Below, piece by piece: positions 26,037-35,371 of a stretch of DNA of 44,448 nt. Numbering within the stretch: the stretch's first letter is position 1; each line of letters opens with the position of its first letter. Under the pieces are notes generated by a model. That model ran no database searches and was not told the DNA's origin. It was given only the letters and a program-made list of their open reading frames with translations. The DNA comes from an uncultured Bacteroidales bacterium. Lineage in GTDB: Bacteria; Bacteroidota; Bacteroidia; Bacteroidales; Lentimicrobiaceae. The position numbers and the translations under genes are program-made. The stretch lies in contig CALCQV010000151.1 in assembly GCA_937894795.1 (NCBI GenBank), forward strand, positions 1 through 44,448. The letters run 5' to 3'.

Positions 26037-27575
26037 TTATCTCTTTATAAACTTGCCCGTATAAACGGTTGCCTGATCGTGAATAACGAGAATATAAATG
26101 CCCTTTTTAAGTTCTTTTGTGGACAAAGTGAGCCTGTTTTGGCTAATCGAATAGGGGCAGTTAATGGATTCACTGCCTAACAAGCTTTTGATAGACACTT
26201 TTGGATTAATAAATGGTAGTTTATTCTCAACCATTAAAGCTTCGTTGGCGGGATTCGGACTAAGAGATATTTGCCCTAAACCTTGTTCATCAATTGATTC
26301 ACAAAGGTGGAATGTAACTTCTACTTGGTCATTTCCAATACATTCACCTTGTTGGAATTCCACCTTAAGGGTAACAGTTTTTATGCCTATGCCTGTTGTG
26401 TCAATAGTGAAGCTCTGTCCGGTTCCAGCCAATTCGTTATCAATAAACCAGTATATGTGGTCGTAACTTTGACTGATAAGGAAGTTTAGGTTATGGCCTG
26501 CGCATACAAGCGTATCATTACCCAATTCAATCAAAACAAAAGGTATAACATTAACATATACCGCATCTGAAGTGATGTTGCCGGTATTATCCATTACCAA
26601 AACGCTATATTCGGTTGATAAATCAGGCATTACGGTTATTGATTGCGTGGTATCGAAAGTGCTCCAGAGAAAACTGTACGGGGGTTCTCCACCTGAAACC
26701 TGCGCAGTTAAGGTTACTGATTCACCGTTGCAGATATCTATATCGTCGCCAAGTTCAACAACTAAGGGTACTATATTTCTTACTGAATCAGGATATTGTA
26801 TGGTATTGGAAAAACCATCTTCCTGTGTTATGGTAAGCACCGGAACAATGAAATCGGGGCTCAACCATTGATATTCTATGATATTCCTTATTATGGGTAC
26901 ACCGGTCTGCAGGGAATCCAGATAGAGGCTATCTCGTTCGTATATAACTGACTTCACCCTTAAAGTATTGAAAATGCCGTAAGGTGTTATGAGTGTTCCC
27001 GAACCGTCAACATGGTTGACTCTTTTCCTCACTTGGTTGAAGTATGCGAAGGAGGGATATTGGACAGTAATTTCCGATAGGCTTGAGTCAGGCAAGGAAC
27101 TTGCCGATAAGGGGAATGTGTAAATTTTCTCCGGTTGTGAGTATTTCAACGGCAGGGGTAATCCCATGACAGTAGCGGCATATCCCGCCCGAACGAATTC
27201 ACTGTTCGTGTTTTTATAGAATACATAGGCATCGGTTACCTGAAGATCAACAAAGTCAAAGCCTTCAATTGGTGTAGCCAGATTTGCCACTGCCGGTGTG
27301 AATGTAAATTGGTAAAGAATAGGTGTTTGCGTAGGACTGACAAACTGCAATACTTCTTGTGAATCAGGTTTGAGGGATGAATAATCCCAGAGATAGTCAA
27401 ATCCTGTCAATTCGGGATCCTGCATTTCAAAAACAGGTACAGAGGCCTGGCTTACCCTTATGGTATCACCCTGACCGGGCATATTGTCAGAAGTTATAAT
27501 AATCTGAGCATTTAATGTGCCCATTATCATTGTGAACAGCATAATGAGAGTAATCGTGCGAAGCGTAGTTTTCAT
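26037..27575 (-). CDS. Secreted protein with PKD/Ig-like domains and T9SS sorting domain
   Basis: 512 residues: signal peptide (MKTTLRTITLIMLFTMIMGTLNAQ), an N-terminal region of ~240 residues without a recognised fold, then two beta-sandwich repeats. The first (from about LGDDIDICNGESVTLTAQVSGGEPPYSFLW to YVNVIPF) is a SprB/PKD-type repeat; the second (ELGNDTLVCAGHNLNF...VTFHLCE) is related. The last ~75 residues (LSPNPANEALMVENK ... YTGKFIKR) form a type A T9SS C-terminal sorting domain, so surface attachment or release by type IX secretion is predicted. It lies 65 nt downstream of tamB on the same strand. Confidence 0.87.
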   Translation of the reverse strand: MKTTLRTITLIMLFTMIMGTLNAQIIITSDNMPGQGDTIRVSQASVPVFEMQDPELTGFDYLWDYSSLKPDSQEVLQFVSPTQTPILYQFTFTPAVANLATPIEGFDFVDLQVTDAYVFYKNTNSEFVRAGYAATVMGLPLPLKYSQPEKIYTFPLSASSLPDSSLSEITVQYPSFAYFNQVRKRVNHVDGSGTLITPYGIFNTLRVKSVIYERDSLYLDSLQTGVPIIRNIIEYQWLSPDFIVPVLTITQEDGFSNTIQYPDSVRNIVPLVVELGDDIDICNGESVTLTAQVSGGEPPYSFLWSTFDTTQSITVMPDLSTEYSVLVMDNTGNITSDAVYVNVIPFVLIELGNDTLVCAGHNLNFLISQSYDHIYWFIDNELAGTGQSFTIDTTGIGIKTVTLKVEFQQGECIGNDQVEVTFHLCESIDEQGLGQISLSPNPANEALMVENKLPFINPKVSIKSLLGSESINCPYSISQNRLTLSTKELKKGIYILVIHDQATVYTGKFIKR

Positions 27576-27640
27576 GTCACTTGTTTTTGAATGGAATAAA
27601 AGTAATAAAAACCCGGTAATAAAAGTTAAAATAGTTGATT

Positions 27641-30600
27641 TTAGGGTGTTGGTGATAATCTCTTTTTCTTGCGTTTAAATATGTCGGAGAATTTATCGAA
27701 TTCATATCTGTAATAAACGCCTATTCCCTGTTTAAATTCGGAGCTGGAGCTTGAGGTAATATCAAACCGGTTCGATTTATTGAACGCTTTTACCCTAAAG
27801 CGGCCGTCGGGGGTTATTTTAACGTCAACTACCACATCTCCAACAATATCACTGCTATTTTGCGTGGTTCCCGTGGTATACATTCCAACATTGCCATCAA
27901 TGGAAACCCGGTCATTAAACAGGTTGGTTGAAAGTGCCACTTCAACTTCATCGTCAGTCAGTGCATCACCCGTACGGTATTTTACACCAATATCAATATC
28001 TTCACTAATCTGCGATAACATATTGCTTAGTTGGTCGGTCAATACTTCAATTGACGATGAGCTGACACTGGTAGTGAAAGTAGGAGAGGAGCTAAGGGCA
28101 AAGGTTTTAAGTACCAATAGTGAGACGATCTGTTGTGTCATGATGACCTGGTTGGAAGTGTCAATGGCAGCAAATACCAACTGGTTCAATTCATTATTGG
28201 CTTCTGGTAAACGGAGGGAGAATGAAATATCAGGATTGTAGAGATTGTTGTTTAATGAAATGATGCAATCAACCGGAACAACCTTGCCTGCATATTGATC
28301 CGTTATGCCTTTAAGTGAAGCCCTTAAACTGTATATGGCTCTCAAGTTGATATCAGCTTCATAGGGAGATCCATTGAATGATATAGTGCTTCCTCCCTGG
28401 ATGGAGAATGTGCGATTGATGATATTGCCCAACGTAAACAGGAAAGATCCTTCATTCATCACATAATCACCATACATGGTCATTTCACCTTGCTTATCGA
28501 CACCAATTTGTATATTGCCATTTCCAGTACCTTTTATATTGCCAATATTCTCCGGAAGGAATAGTTGAATTGCCGCCGCATCAGTAACCTGCAGATTAAT
28601 ATCAACATCGGTTCCCGACTCTTTGATTTTATAGATTTCAGGTCTCTTTCCCGACAGTGTATCCTGACCGGTGAATCTGATAAAGCTGTTTTCAGTAGCG
28701 TCCACAGCCAGATTTATCGGGATGTATATTTGTGAAGCGGGTTCGCTCTTAGCGTCAATCCTGATGGAAATATCTTTAAATGAACCGTTTATATTCACAT
28801 TCCCTGATCCAAATGCATTGCCGTAGAATAGGTTGTTTTGTTTGTAGGTAGTGTAGAGTGCATTCAGCTTATTGGCCGAGATATCAATATTCATCCTGAT
28901 ATCTCTAAAGTTCTTGTGTCGAAGACTAAAATCGAGGGTGCCTGTATTTCCCAGTGAATCGTAAACCGTTATATTATCGGCGTGAATATTTGTTGGCTCC
29001 GCCACTACCTTATCGGCAAATGCATAAGTAACATTCAGGTAATCAATTTTCATTTGTGCCCTCAACAAGTCGAGCTCACCTGTAATTTCAGGTTTATCAA
29101 ATGTTCCTTTCATTTGAAGGTTTCCACTGGCAAATCCCTTTATATTTGAAGCGATGCCCTTTAAGAAAGGATTGAGAGAGGCTAGCTTGTAATTGATCAC
29201 ATCAATATCCAGATCAAAATTGCCTTTCTCTCTTTTACCCGGATATATGAGGCCCTTGGCTGAAATGGGTTTGTGTGTGCCAATATTGCCCTGATAAATA
29301 ACATCAAGATTGACCTCGAGGGCTGAAATATCATGATTCCAGGTGCTTTTAATGGTTGCATCACCCATTCTTTCCTTATTAAAGGCAAAGTCCTTCACTT
29401 CAACCTGTGCTTCTATGCGTTGGGTTTTATATATATCCCTTACAGAAACCGCACCTGTAAGAATTCCGTCAAAGTCTACATTCCTGACATCAATAAGCAG
29501 ATCGGCATTTGATACGTCAAGGTCCTCAAAATACAGAGTGAGAATATCAGAGGGATTATCTGATATTTTACCTTTAAGCCTTAATTTCTGCGTTCTGCTT
29601 GAAATTTCAAGATTGTCAATTTTAACTGATGTGGAGTCAATTAAAATCTCATCATTTTGAATGGCAGTCCATGGCTGATTGTTGATCCTGACATCAAAAT
29701 TCCTGAAGCGGGTATTGATTTGTGCCGCATTATTAAAAGAAAAGTAGCCTGTTATATCTCCAATATTATGGTCAGCCGCGCTATTGTCGTTCCAATTCAG
29801 GTTGTAATTTATGCTATCACCCTGCATATAGGCTTTAAACAATAAATTCTCCAACGCCCTTTTCTCCTTATCAGCTTCAGCTGTTTTCTTTTCAACAATT
29901 GAAATGGATGATACTCCTGTTTCTATTTCAAGCGACGCCCCGGTATTTGTACCCTTGATATGCCAATTGGAGAAATCAAGCCCTTTATAAGTGAAACCTT
30001 TAGCTGATCCATTCAATACAATGGTGTTGTTGTTTGAATTATAACTGCCTGTTAAGGTTGCATCTTCCAAAAGTCTGAATTCAGGTATAAAAAGCTCTGC
30101 AAAGGGTGTAATGTCCTTAACATGAACCGAGTATTCAAATATCTGGTCTTTGGTTACAGGTTTCTGGTTTGGTGGCGTCAGCTGCAGCGAGGGCAGGTAT
30201 AGACTGATGATATTTGATAGTGAATGATAGAAATCACCAAAGGTAAATTGACCATTGAAATAAGCATCGACAAGATCTGATTCCAGTGATAATCTTTTAG
30301 CTGTTTGACTGATATTCTGAATGGCCAGCTCAATAGTCTTTACACGATATGATCGGTCGCCTTCTATCAATGTGGTACTGTCAAAGTGCATATATCCAAG
30401 CAGGTTGTCAATGTTTGATCCTTTGAAGTTCAAATCCATCCTGGTTGAAACACGAACAGTGGAGTCATGCTCCCAAAGGTTGAGTTTACTTAGATATGCA
30501 TCCTGAAGTGTTGCCGTGAAGTTCATCATTGGGATATTCTCAGTGAGATCAATGACTCCTCTGAAGTCAAGGTTAGCCAACTCATCTTTCATTGTCAGAT

Positions 30601-32068
30601 CACCATTGAACAAACGGTCAATCAGGTTCCCATTTATGCTTATATCGTTGAATTCATTATTCAGCAGTATTACTTTCTCTATCAATGCGTCAACCCGAAG
30701 ATTGTTATGCTTCTTATTACGCATTTCCCCATTGATGGATGAGATGAGATTAATAGTGCCTACTTTGTCACTAACATTGAATGTTTTCCCAAGATCCCAC
30801 TCTAGCAGGTTAAATTGTCCATTGTACTTTATGGAATTCTTTACGCCGGTCTGCAAGCTGATATCGGTCTCCAGCTTACCTACAGCGGTATAGAAATCAG
30901 CCGATGAAACGAAGTCATAAATAAAGCCGGTAAAGAATCCTTTTACATCAACAACCCCAATATTTTTTCCTTCTTCAGGCAGGGCAAGCTTTTTATTGCC
31001 CGGCAATCTTATATTGGTTAGATCATAATAGTCGGTTGAGAACTTTTTAACTTTCAGGTGTATAAATGTTTCCTGTATATCAGGAAGCCCATCCATGGTT
31101 ATTTCGCCTTTGAAGGTTGAGTTGTTGCCGAAATCAAAGGAGAAGTCCCTTGCTTTAAGTGAAGAGACCTTGCCTTTGATAATTCCTTCAAAATGTAACA
31201 GGTTTTCCATGCCGGATACACCCTCAGTGAAATATCTTATCTCATTAATATCCAGATGTGAAGGACTGAATTTCGATTCAATTCTTACACTATCGATGAA
31301 GTTATTGAATGATTTCAGATCAGTGAATAAAAATTTTATATCGGCATGAAGATAACTTCCTTTGGTGCTGATATGGAGGTTGTTGGCGGCAATTTGACCT
31401 TTGCCGACTTTTATTCTGCCGGTCATGGCGAGAAGTGAGAAACCCGAAATTTCCTTTGCCGACAGATTTTGGAGGTCCAGTTTTAAGCTATCGCCCGCAA
31501 AATTAAAATCTCTTGCTTCCAGATTTATGTTTGATAAGGCCAGATGATTGTAGTCAATAACACCTGTCTTTCTGGCCTTGTGTTCATTGTTAAAAACAAG
31601 TGAACTGTTCTCTAGTGCTATGCCATTTAACGCAATACGCCATTTGTTAGGGGTTGATGGTTTAGGCTCACCTTTGAAGTATTCTGCAAGAAATAAGAAA
31701 TTAAATGTGGAATCAGATAGGTATTTTTGAAGGTTAATTTCAGCATCACCAATGCTTATATTATTAATGCGTAAGAATTTATTCCTTATATCGATTTTAT
31801 CAACGTCCACTTTTATTAAGGAGCTTTTCAATAAAGTTTCCTGCTTTTGATCTTCAATAATGACATCCTCAATCAATACATCCATAAACCATGAAATCCT
31901 GAATCCACCTATGCTAACTTTGGTATTCAACTCTTTTGAAAGCCAGGAAGCAGATTTTTGAACAATACGGGTTTGTACCTGGGGACTTCTGAAGATCAGG
32001 TATAAGCATAAGAGATTGCCGGCCAAAGCAATAAGGATCAGAACGGGTATGTAAACGTACTTTTTAAT
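27641..32068 (-). CDS. tamB: Translocation/assembly module TamB-like protein (AsmA/TamB superfamily)
   Basis: About 1475 residues. A single N-terminal membrane helix (IKKYVYIPVLILI...) is followed by a very long series of beta-strand repeats typical of AsmA-like lipid-conduit proteins, and a C-terminal TamB domain (DUF490; DQLSNMLSQISEDIDIGVKYRTGD ... YYRYEFDKFSDI). TamB-type proteins span the periplasm and help outer-membrane protein assembly and phospholipid transport. No ATG or GTG exists upstream of the helix in this frame: TAA at 32086-32084 precedes codons for K-T-G-K-V-I-K-K. The best start is ATT at 32068, which gives M-K-K plus the complete helix; TTG at 32026 would cut into the helix. 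It is divergent from tsaD. Confidence 0.9.
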   Translation of the reverse strand: MKKYVYIPVLILIALAGNLLCLYLIFRSPQVQTRIVQKSASWLSKELNTKVSIGGFRISWFMDVLIEDVIIEDQKQETLLKSSLIKVDVDKIDIRNKFLRINNISIGDAEINLQKYLSDSTFNFLFLAEYFKGEPKPSTPNKWRIALNGIALENSSLVFNNEHKARKTGVIDYNHLALSNINLEARDFNFAGDSLKLDLQNLSAKEISGFSLLAMTGRIKVGKGQIAANNLHISTKGSYLHADIKFLFTDLKSFNNFIDSVRIESKFSPSHLDINEIRYFTEGVSGMENLLHFEGIIKGKVSSLKARDFSFDFGNNSTFKGEITMDGLPDIQETFIHLKVKKFSTDYYDLTNIRLPGNKKLALPEEGKNIGVVDVKGFFTGFIYDFVSSADFYTAVGKLETDISLQTGVKNSIKYNGQFNLLEWDLGKTFNVSDKVGTINLISSINGEMRNKKHNNLRVDALIEKVILLNNEFNDISINGNLIDRLFNGDLTMKDELANLDFRGVIDLTENIPMMNFTATLQDAYLSKLNLWEHDSTVRVSTRMDLNFKGSNIDNLLGYMHFDSTTLIEGDRSYRVKTIELAIQNISQTAKRLSLESDLVDAYFNGQFTFGDFYHSLSNIISLYLPSLQLTPPNQKPVTKDQIFEYSVHVKDITPFAELFIPEFRLLEDATLTGSYNSNNNTIVLNGSAKGFTYKGLDFSNWHIKGTNTGASLEIETGVSSISIVEKKTAEADKEKRALENLLFKAYMQGDSINYNLNWNDNSAADHNIGDITGYFSFNNAAQINTRFRNFDVRINNQPWTAIQNDEILIDSTSVKIDNLEISSRTQKLRLKGKISDNPSDILTLYFEDLDVSNADLLIDVRNVDFDGILTGAVSVRDIYKTQRIEAQVEVKDFAFNKERMGDATIKSTWNHDISALEVNLDVIYQGNIGTHKPISAKGLIYPGKREKGNFDLDIDVINYKLASLNPFLKGIASNIKGFASGNLQMKGTFDKPEITGELDLLRAQMKIDYLNVTYAFADKVVAEPTNIHADNITVYDSLGNTGTLDFSLRHKNFRDIRMNIDISANKLNALYTTYKQNNLFYGNAFGSGNVNINGSFKDISIRIDAKSEPASQIYIPINLAVDATENSFIRFTGQDTLSGKRPEIYKIKESGTDVDINLQVTDAAAIQLFLPENIGNIKGTGNGNIQIGVDKQGEMTMYGDYVMNEGSFLFTLGNIINRTFSIQGGSTISFNGSPYEADINLRAIYSLRASLKGITDQYAGKVVPVDCIISLNNNLYNPDISFSLRLPEANNELNQLVFAAIDTSNQVIMTQQIVSLLVLKTFALSSSPTFTTSVSSSSIEVLTDQLSNMLSQISEDIDIGVKYRTGDALTDDEVEVALSTNLFNDRVSIDGNVGMYTTGTTQNSSDIVGDVVVDVKITPDGRFRVKAFNKSNRFDITSSSSSEFKQGIGVYYRYEFDKFSDIFKRKKKRLSPTP

Positions 32069-32166
32069 AACTTTGCCTGTTTTTTATAGGAATGGCACCA
32101 AAAATTATGCTATAACTTGCAAAATTCAGAAAATAACTTGTATTATCTTCATAATTACTAAAATAA

Positions 32167-33177
32167 GTGAATTATATTCTTGGTATAGAATCTTCATGTG
32201 ATGACACATCGGCAGCAGTGCTCAGGGAAACTGTCATCTGTTCAAACGTCATTGCTAACCAGGCAGTGCATACCTCCTTTGGAGGGGTGGTACCTGAGCT
32301 GGCATCCAGAGCCCACCAGCAAAATATAATACCTGTGGTGGAAACAGCCCTTATGAAAGCAGGCATCACCAAAGAACAGCTATCAGCCGTAGCTTTCACC
32401 CGTGGCCCCGGCTTGTTGGGTTCTCTGCTGGTTGGAACCTCTTTTGCCAAATCATTTGCCTATGCCCTTAATATTCCACTTATTGAAGTGAATCACATGG
32501 AAGCCCATGTATTGGCGCACTTCATTGTTAATGACCAACAGCCCAAGGATGTGCCGGGATTCCCATTTTTATGTCTTACCGTTTCAGGCGGTCACACTCA
32601 AATAGTTAAACTGGATGACCACTTCTCCATGCAGATTATTGGCCGTACTATTGATGATGCTGCCGGCGAAGCCTTTGATAAAGCGGCGAAAATACTGGGT
32701 CTTCCATACCCGGGAGGACCTCTTATAGATAAATATGGGAAAGAAGGGAATCCCAAGGCATTCAAATTTTCCAAGCCCAATATCCAGGCACTGGACTATA
32801 GCTTCAGCGGATTAAAAACATCGTTCCTTTACCTGGTTCGTGATCAGCTCAAGATAGATCCCAACTTTATTCAGAATAACCTGAATGACCTCTGTGCTTC
32901 TATCCAGCAGGCTATTATTGAAACGCTCATGAAGAAACTTATTATGGCTGTAAACCAAACCGGTATTAAAGATGTGGCAATTGCCGGTGGCGTTTCAGCT
33001 AATAGCGGACTGCGTAAAGCTATTCTTGAACAGCAAAATAATGGCTGGAGAGTGTTTATTCCTGAATTCCAGTTTACTACCGATAATGCAGCAATGATTG
33101 CCGTTGCCGGGTACTTCAAATACCTGAAAAAGGACTTTGCAGACTTGACGGCTGCGCCGTATTCAAGGCAAGGGTAA
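32167..33177 (+). CDS. tsaD: tRNA N6-adenosine threonylcarbamoyltransferase
   Basis: The 336-residue TsaD/Kae1/Gcp protein that transfers the threonylcarbamoyl group to A37 of ANN-decoding tRNAs, working with TsaB and TsaE. Family signatures: ILGIESSCDDTS at the N-terminus, metal-binding NHMEAH, TVSGGHTQ, FDKAAKILGLPYPGGP, and the C-terminal IAGGVSANSGLR. The start is GTG at 32167; a stop codon lies directly upstream in frame (32164-32166) and the GTG yields exactly the family N-terminus. It is divergent from tamB across a gap of about 98 bp. Confidence 0.97.
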   Translation: MNYILGIESSCDDTSAAVLRETVICSNVIANQAVHTSFGGVVPELASRAHQQNIIPVVETALMKAGITKEQLSAVAFTRGPGLLGSLLVGTSFAKSFAYALNIPLIEVNHMEAHVLAHFIVNDQQPKDVPGFPFLCLTVSGGHTQIVKLDDHFSMQIIGRTIDDAAGEAFDKAAKILGLPYPGGPLIDKYGKEGNPKAFKFSKPNIQALDYSFSGLKTSFLYLVRDQLKIDPNFIQNNLNDLCASIQQAIIETLMKKLIMAVNQTGIKDVAIAGGVSANSGLRKAILEQQNNGWRVFIPEFQFTTDNAAMIAVAGYFKYLKKDFADLTAAPYSRQG

Positions 33178-33278
33178 AAGCTTGTTTGAATTTAAAATTA
33201 TAGGTCATTACCAATATAAAAAGTAAAAAACGAATAGTAACAAGCGAAGACGCTTATTTGACAACGTTAAACAAAGAG

Positions 33279-33761
33279 ATGCACAAATTTATAGCCCCAC
33301 TGGATATTATCGGTATAAACCCTTTTGTATTTGTGCCTGAACAAATCCTGAAAGATATATTCACCCAGGCAGGGAAAGACAAAGGGTATATCCCTGTTTG
33401 TGTTATTATTAATGATAAAAAGCATCATCAGACATTAGTAAAATTCAGAGGTAATTGGAGATTGTACATTAATACCAAGATGGTTCAAAATTCTCCCAAA
33501 CGTGTGGGTGAAATAATTGAGATTGCTATTGAATTCGACCCTTCTGACAGAACGATTCATCCACATCCAGACTTATTACTGGCCTTGAATCAAAATATGG
33601 AAGCTAAACAAGTATTTGAAAGCTTACCAGCATCAAGGCAAAAGGAAATTATACGCTATATCGCATCATTAAAGACTGCCGAAAGTGTAACAAGAAATGT
33701 GCAGAAAGTAATAGGTTTTTTGATCGGCAAAAACAGGTTTGTAGGCAGGGGCAACCCATGA
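33279..33761 (+). CDS. YdeI/OmpD-associated family protein (DUF1905)
   Basis: A 160-residue soluble protein. The N-terminal ~95 residues are a DUF1905-type domain (VFVPEQILKDIFTQAGKDKGYIPVCVIIN...). The C-terminal part resembles the bacteriocin-protection YdeI/OmdA domain (FESLPASRQKEIIRYIASLKTAESVTRNVQKVIGFL). No enzymatic role is established for the family. The ATG at 33279 is used; a TTG at 33258 would add seven residues. It lies 101 nt after tsaD and 50 nt before the carbonic anhydrase gene, all rightward, so co-transcription is possible. Confidence 0.78.
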   Translation: MHKFIAPLDIIGINPFVFVPEQILKDIFTQAGKDKGYIPVCVIINDKKHHQTLVKFRGNWRLYINTKMVQNSPKRVGEIIEIAIEFDPSDRTIHPHPDLLLALNQNMEAKQVFESLPASRQKEIIRYIASLKTAESVTRNVQKVIGFLIGKNRFVGRGNP

Positions 33762-33811
33762 GTTGGACATTTTAATAGGTTGATCAATAACCCCAAAAGT
33801 CAATATCAAGT

Positions 33812-34438
33812 ATGGATATAAACCGAATTTTTTCAAACAATAGAGCCTGGGCGGCAAAAAAAATCAAAAGAGATGCTGATTATTTCAAACACCTGTCATT
33901 AGGGCAATATCCTGAAATCTTCTACATTGGATGTTCTGACAGCCGTGTCACTGCTGAAGAACTGATGGGTGTGAATCCGGGTGAGGTTTTCATTTATCGC
34001 AATATTGCAAACATGATCCCCAACTCTGATCTGAGTGCGCAATCCGCTGTGAGTTATGCTGTAACCTATCTGAAAGTGAAGCATGTGGTGGTTTGCGGTC
34101 ACTATCACTGTGGTGGTGTTAAGGCTGCCATGGAATCATCTGACCTTGGATTGCTGAATCCGTGGCTGAGAAATATCCGCGATATCTACAGACTGCACAG
34201 GTCGGAACTTGATGCCATTGAGGATTTAGAAAAGAGATACGACCGGCTTGTTGAACTGAATGTGCAGGAGCAGTGTGTAAATGTGCTGAAAACGGCTGAT
34301 GTTCAGAAGGCTTACAAAGAGCGCCATCTTACCGTACGGGGGTGGGTATTTGATATCAGGACAGGCATCCTTAAAGATCTTAACATTGATTTCGATAAGA
34401 TTTTAAGCGAAATCATGGAGATCTATAAAATCTCTTAA
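33812..34438 (+). CDS. can: Beta-class carbonic anhydrase
   Basis: A 208-residue beta-CA converting CO2 and bicarbonate. Zinc ligands Cys41, His97 and Cys100 are seen in CSDSRV and CGHYHCGG, with the Asp43/Arg45 dyad that gates the metal. The length is close to E. coli Can (220). It is cytoplasmic, with no signal peptide, and likely supplies bicarbonate for carboxylation. It converges with the lipoprotein gene; no clear terminator hairpin is visible in the 46-nt gap. Confidence 0.94.
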   Translation: MDINRIFSNNRAWAAKKIKRDADYFKHLSLGQYPEIFYIGCSDSRVTAEELMGVNPGEVFIYRNIANMIPNSDLSAQSAVSYAVTYLKVKHVVVCGHYHCGGVKAAMESSDLGLLNPWLRNIRDIYRLHRSELDAIEDLEKRYDRLVELNVQEQCVNVLKTADVQKAYKERHLTVRGWVFDIRTGILKDLNIDFDKILSEIMEIYKIS

Positions 34439-34484
34439 GATTGAATTATCGTGAAACCTGTTAAACTGATCTTTAATTAATCCA

Positions 34485-35318
34485 TCAAAGCTTTGTAAAA
34501 GGTTGCCAGCGTAGTCTTTTCAATTCCTTGTTCCTGAAATCATAACTGAAGAATTTTACCTGCCTGGTGTTGGGTGGTAAGTTCCTGGCAACATAATCAT
34601 TCATGATGTAGTCAAATATCCATTGTGAATGTTTGAACCCCAGTTCTGCGGCCGTATAATATAGATTATTGACAGTGAGACTATCAATGGTGTACTCATA
34701 GTCAAAAGTGCCGGTTAGCGTATAATATCTGAAGTTACCATTCAGGTCATCAGTTATTGTCTGAGTGCTGAAGAGGAGCTCGGGCTCTGACTTCACATGA
34801 TTGAGCCTTGTTAATTCTATCCAGTTGTTGAAGTTCACGGCTGTGAGGTAAATTGCGGCTACATTGGTTGAATCGGGATCAAAGGATATCTCATCCTTTA
34901 TCAGTTCTATATATTCCTCCAACTGCATTTGGGCCACATTGACTATCAGAGAAGTTTCATTGCCGGTGTTCAGAAACTTATCGGCCGATTGATTATAATA
35001 TACTTCGTAACCAAAATAGCTGAATCCCTGAATCAGGGATTCCATAAATTCATTGATATAAATCGAATCATCCATGAACTGAACTAAATCACTGTTGTAG
35101 TATGTAATGGAATCTTTGACCTCCTGGGGCAAGGAGGTGAAATCATCCATTGGAGGGACCTTGTAGCTACTCTTATATACTACCTCAGGAGCAAGAAGCA
35201 ATATGGCACCCGTTTTTTTTTCCTTGATATATCTTGCAGCCAGTCGCCTTTCCATACTGCATGACATAAATGAAACAGCGACAAGTAATAATAAGAGAAT
35301 TTGAATGCTCTTTCTCAT
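34485..35318 (-). CDS. Uncharacterised lipoprotein, 277 aa
   Basis: Signal peptide MRKSIQILLLLLVAVSFMSC with lipobox SFMSC (Cys20). The mature part begins with a basic segment (MERRLAARYIKEKKTG) and then alternates strands and helices; I recognise no family. It lies 53 nt downstream of the flavodiiron gene on the same strand, at the end of the leftward BatA-parC-flavodiiron block. It may be an envelope protein whose only solid annotation is lipidation. Confidence 0.8.
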   Translation of the reverse strand: MRKSIQILLLLLVAVSFMSCSMERRLAARYIKEKKTGAILLLAPEVVYKSSYKVPPMDDFTSLPQEVKDSITYYNSDLVQFMDDSIYINEFMESLIQGFSYFGYEVYYNQSADKFLNTGNETSLIVNVAQMQLEEYIELIKDEISFDPDSTNVAAIYLTAVNFNNWIELTRLNHVKSEPELLFSTQTITDDLNGNFRYYTLTGTFDYEYTIDSLTVNNLYYTAAELGFKHSQWIFDYIMNDYVARNLPPNTRQVKFFSYDFRNKELKRLRWQPFTKL

Positions 35319-35371
35319 CGGTAATTAATATAGTTGTCACAAGATGCAGTATATTGCATCAGGTTGCATGT

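Noticed and set aside
27780..31349. Open frames opposite tamB
   Set aside because: Shadows of the long tamB frame, no domain or promoter.
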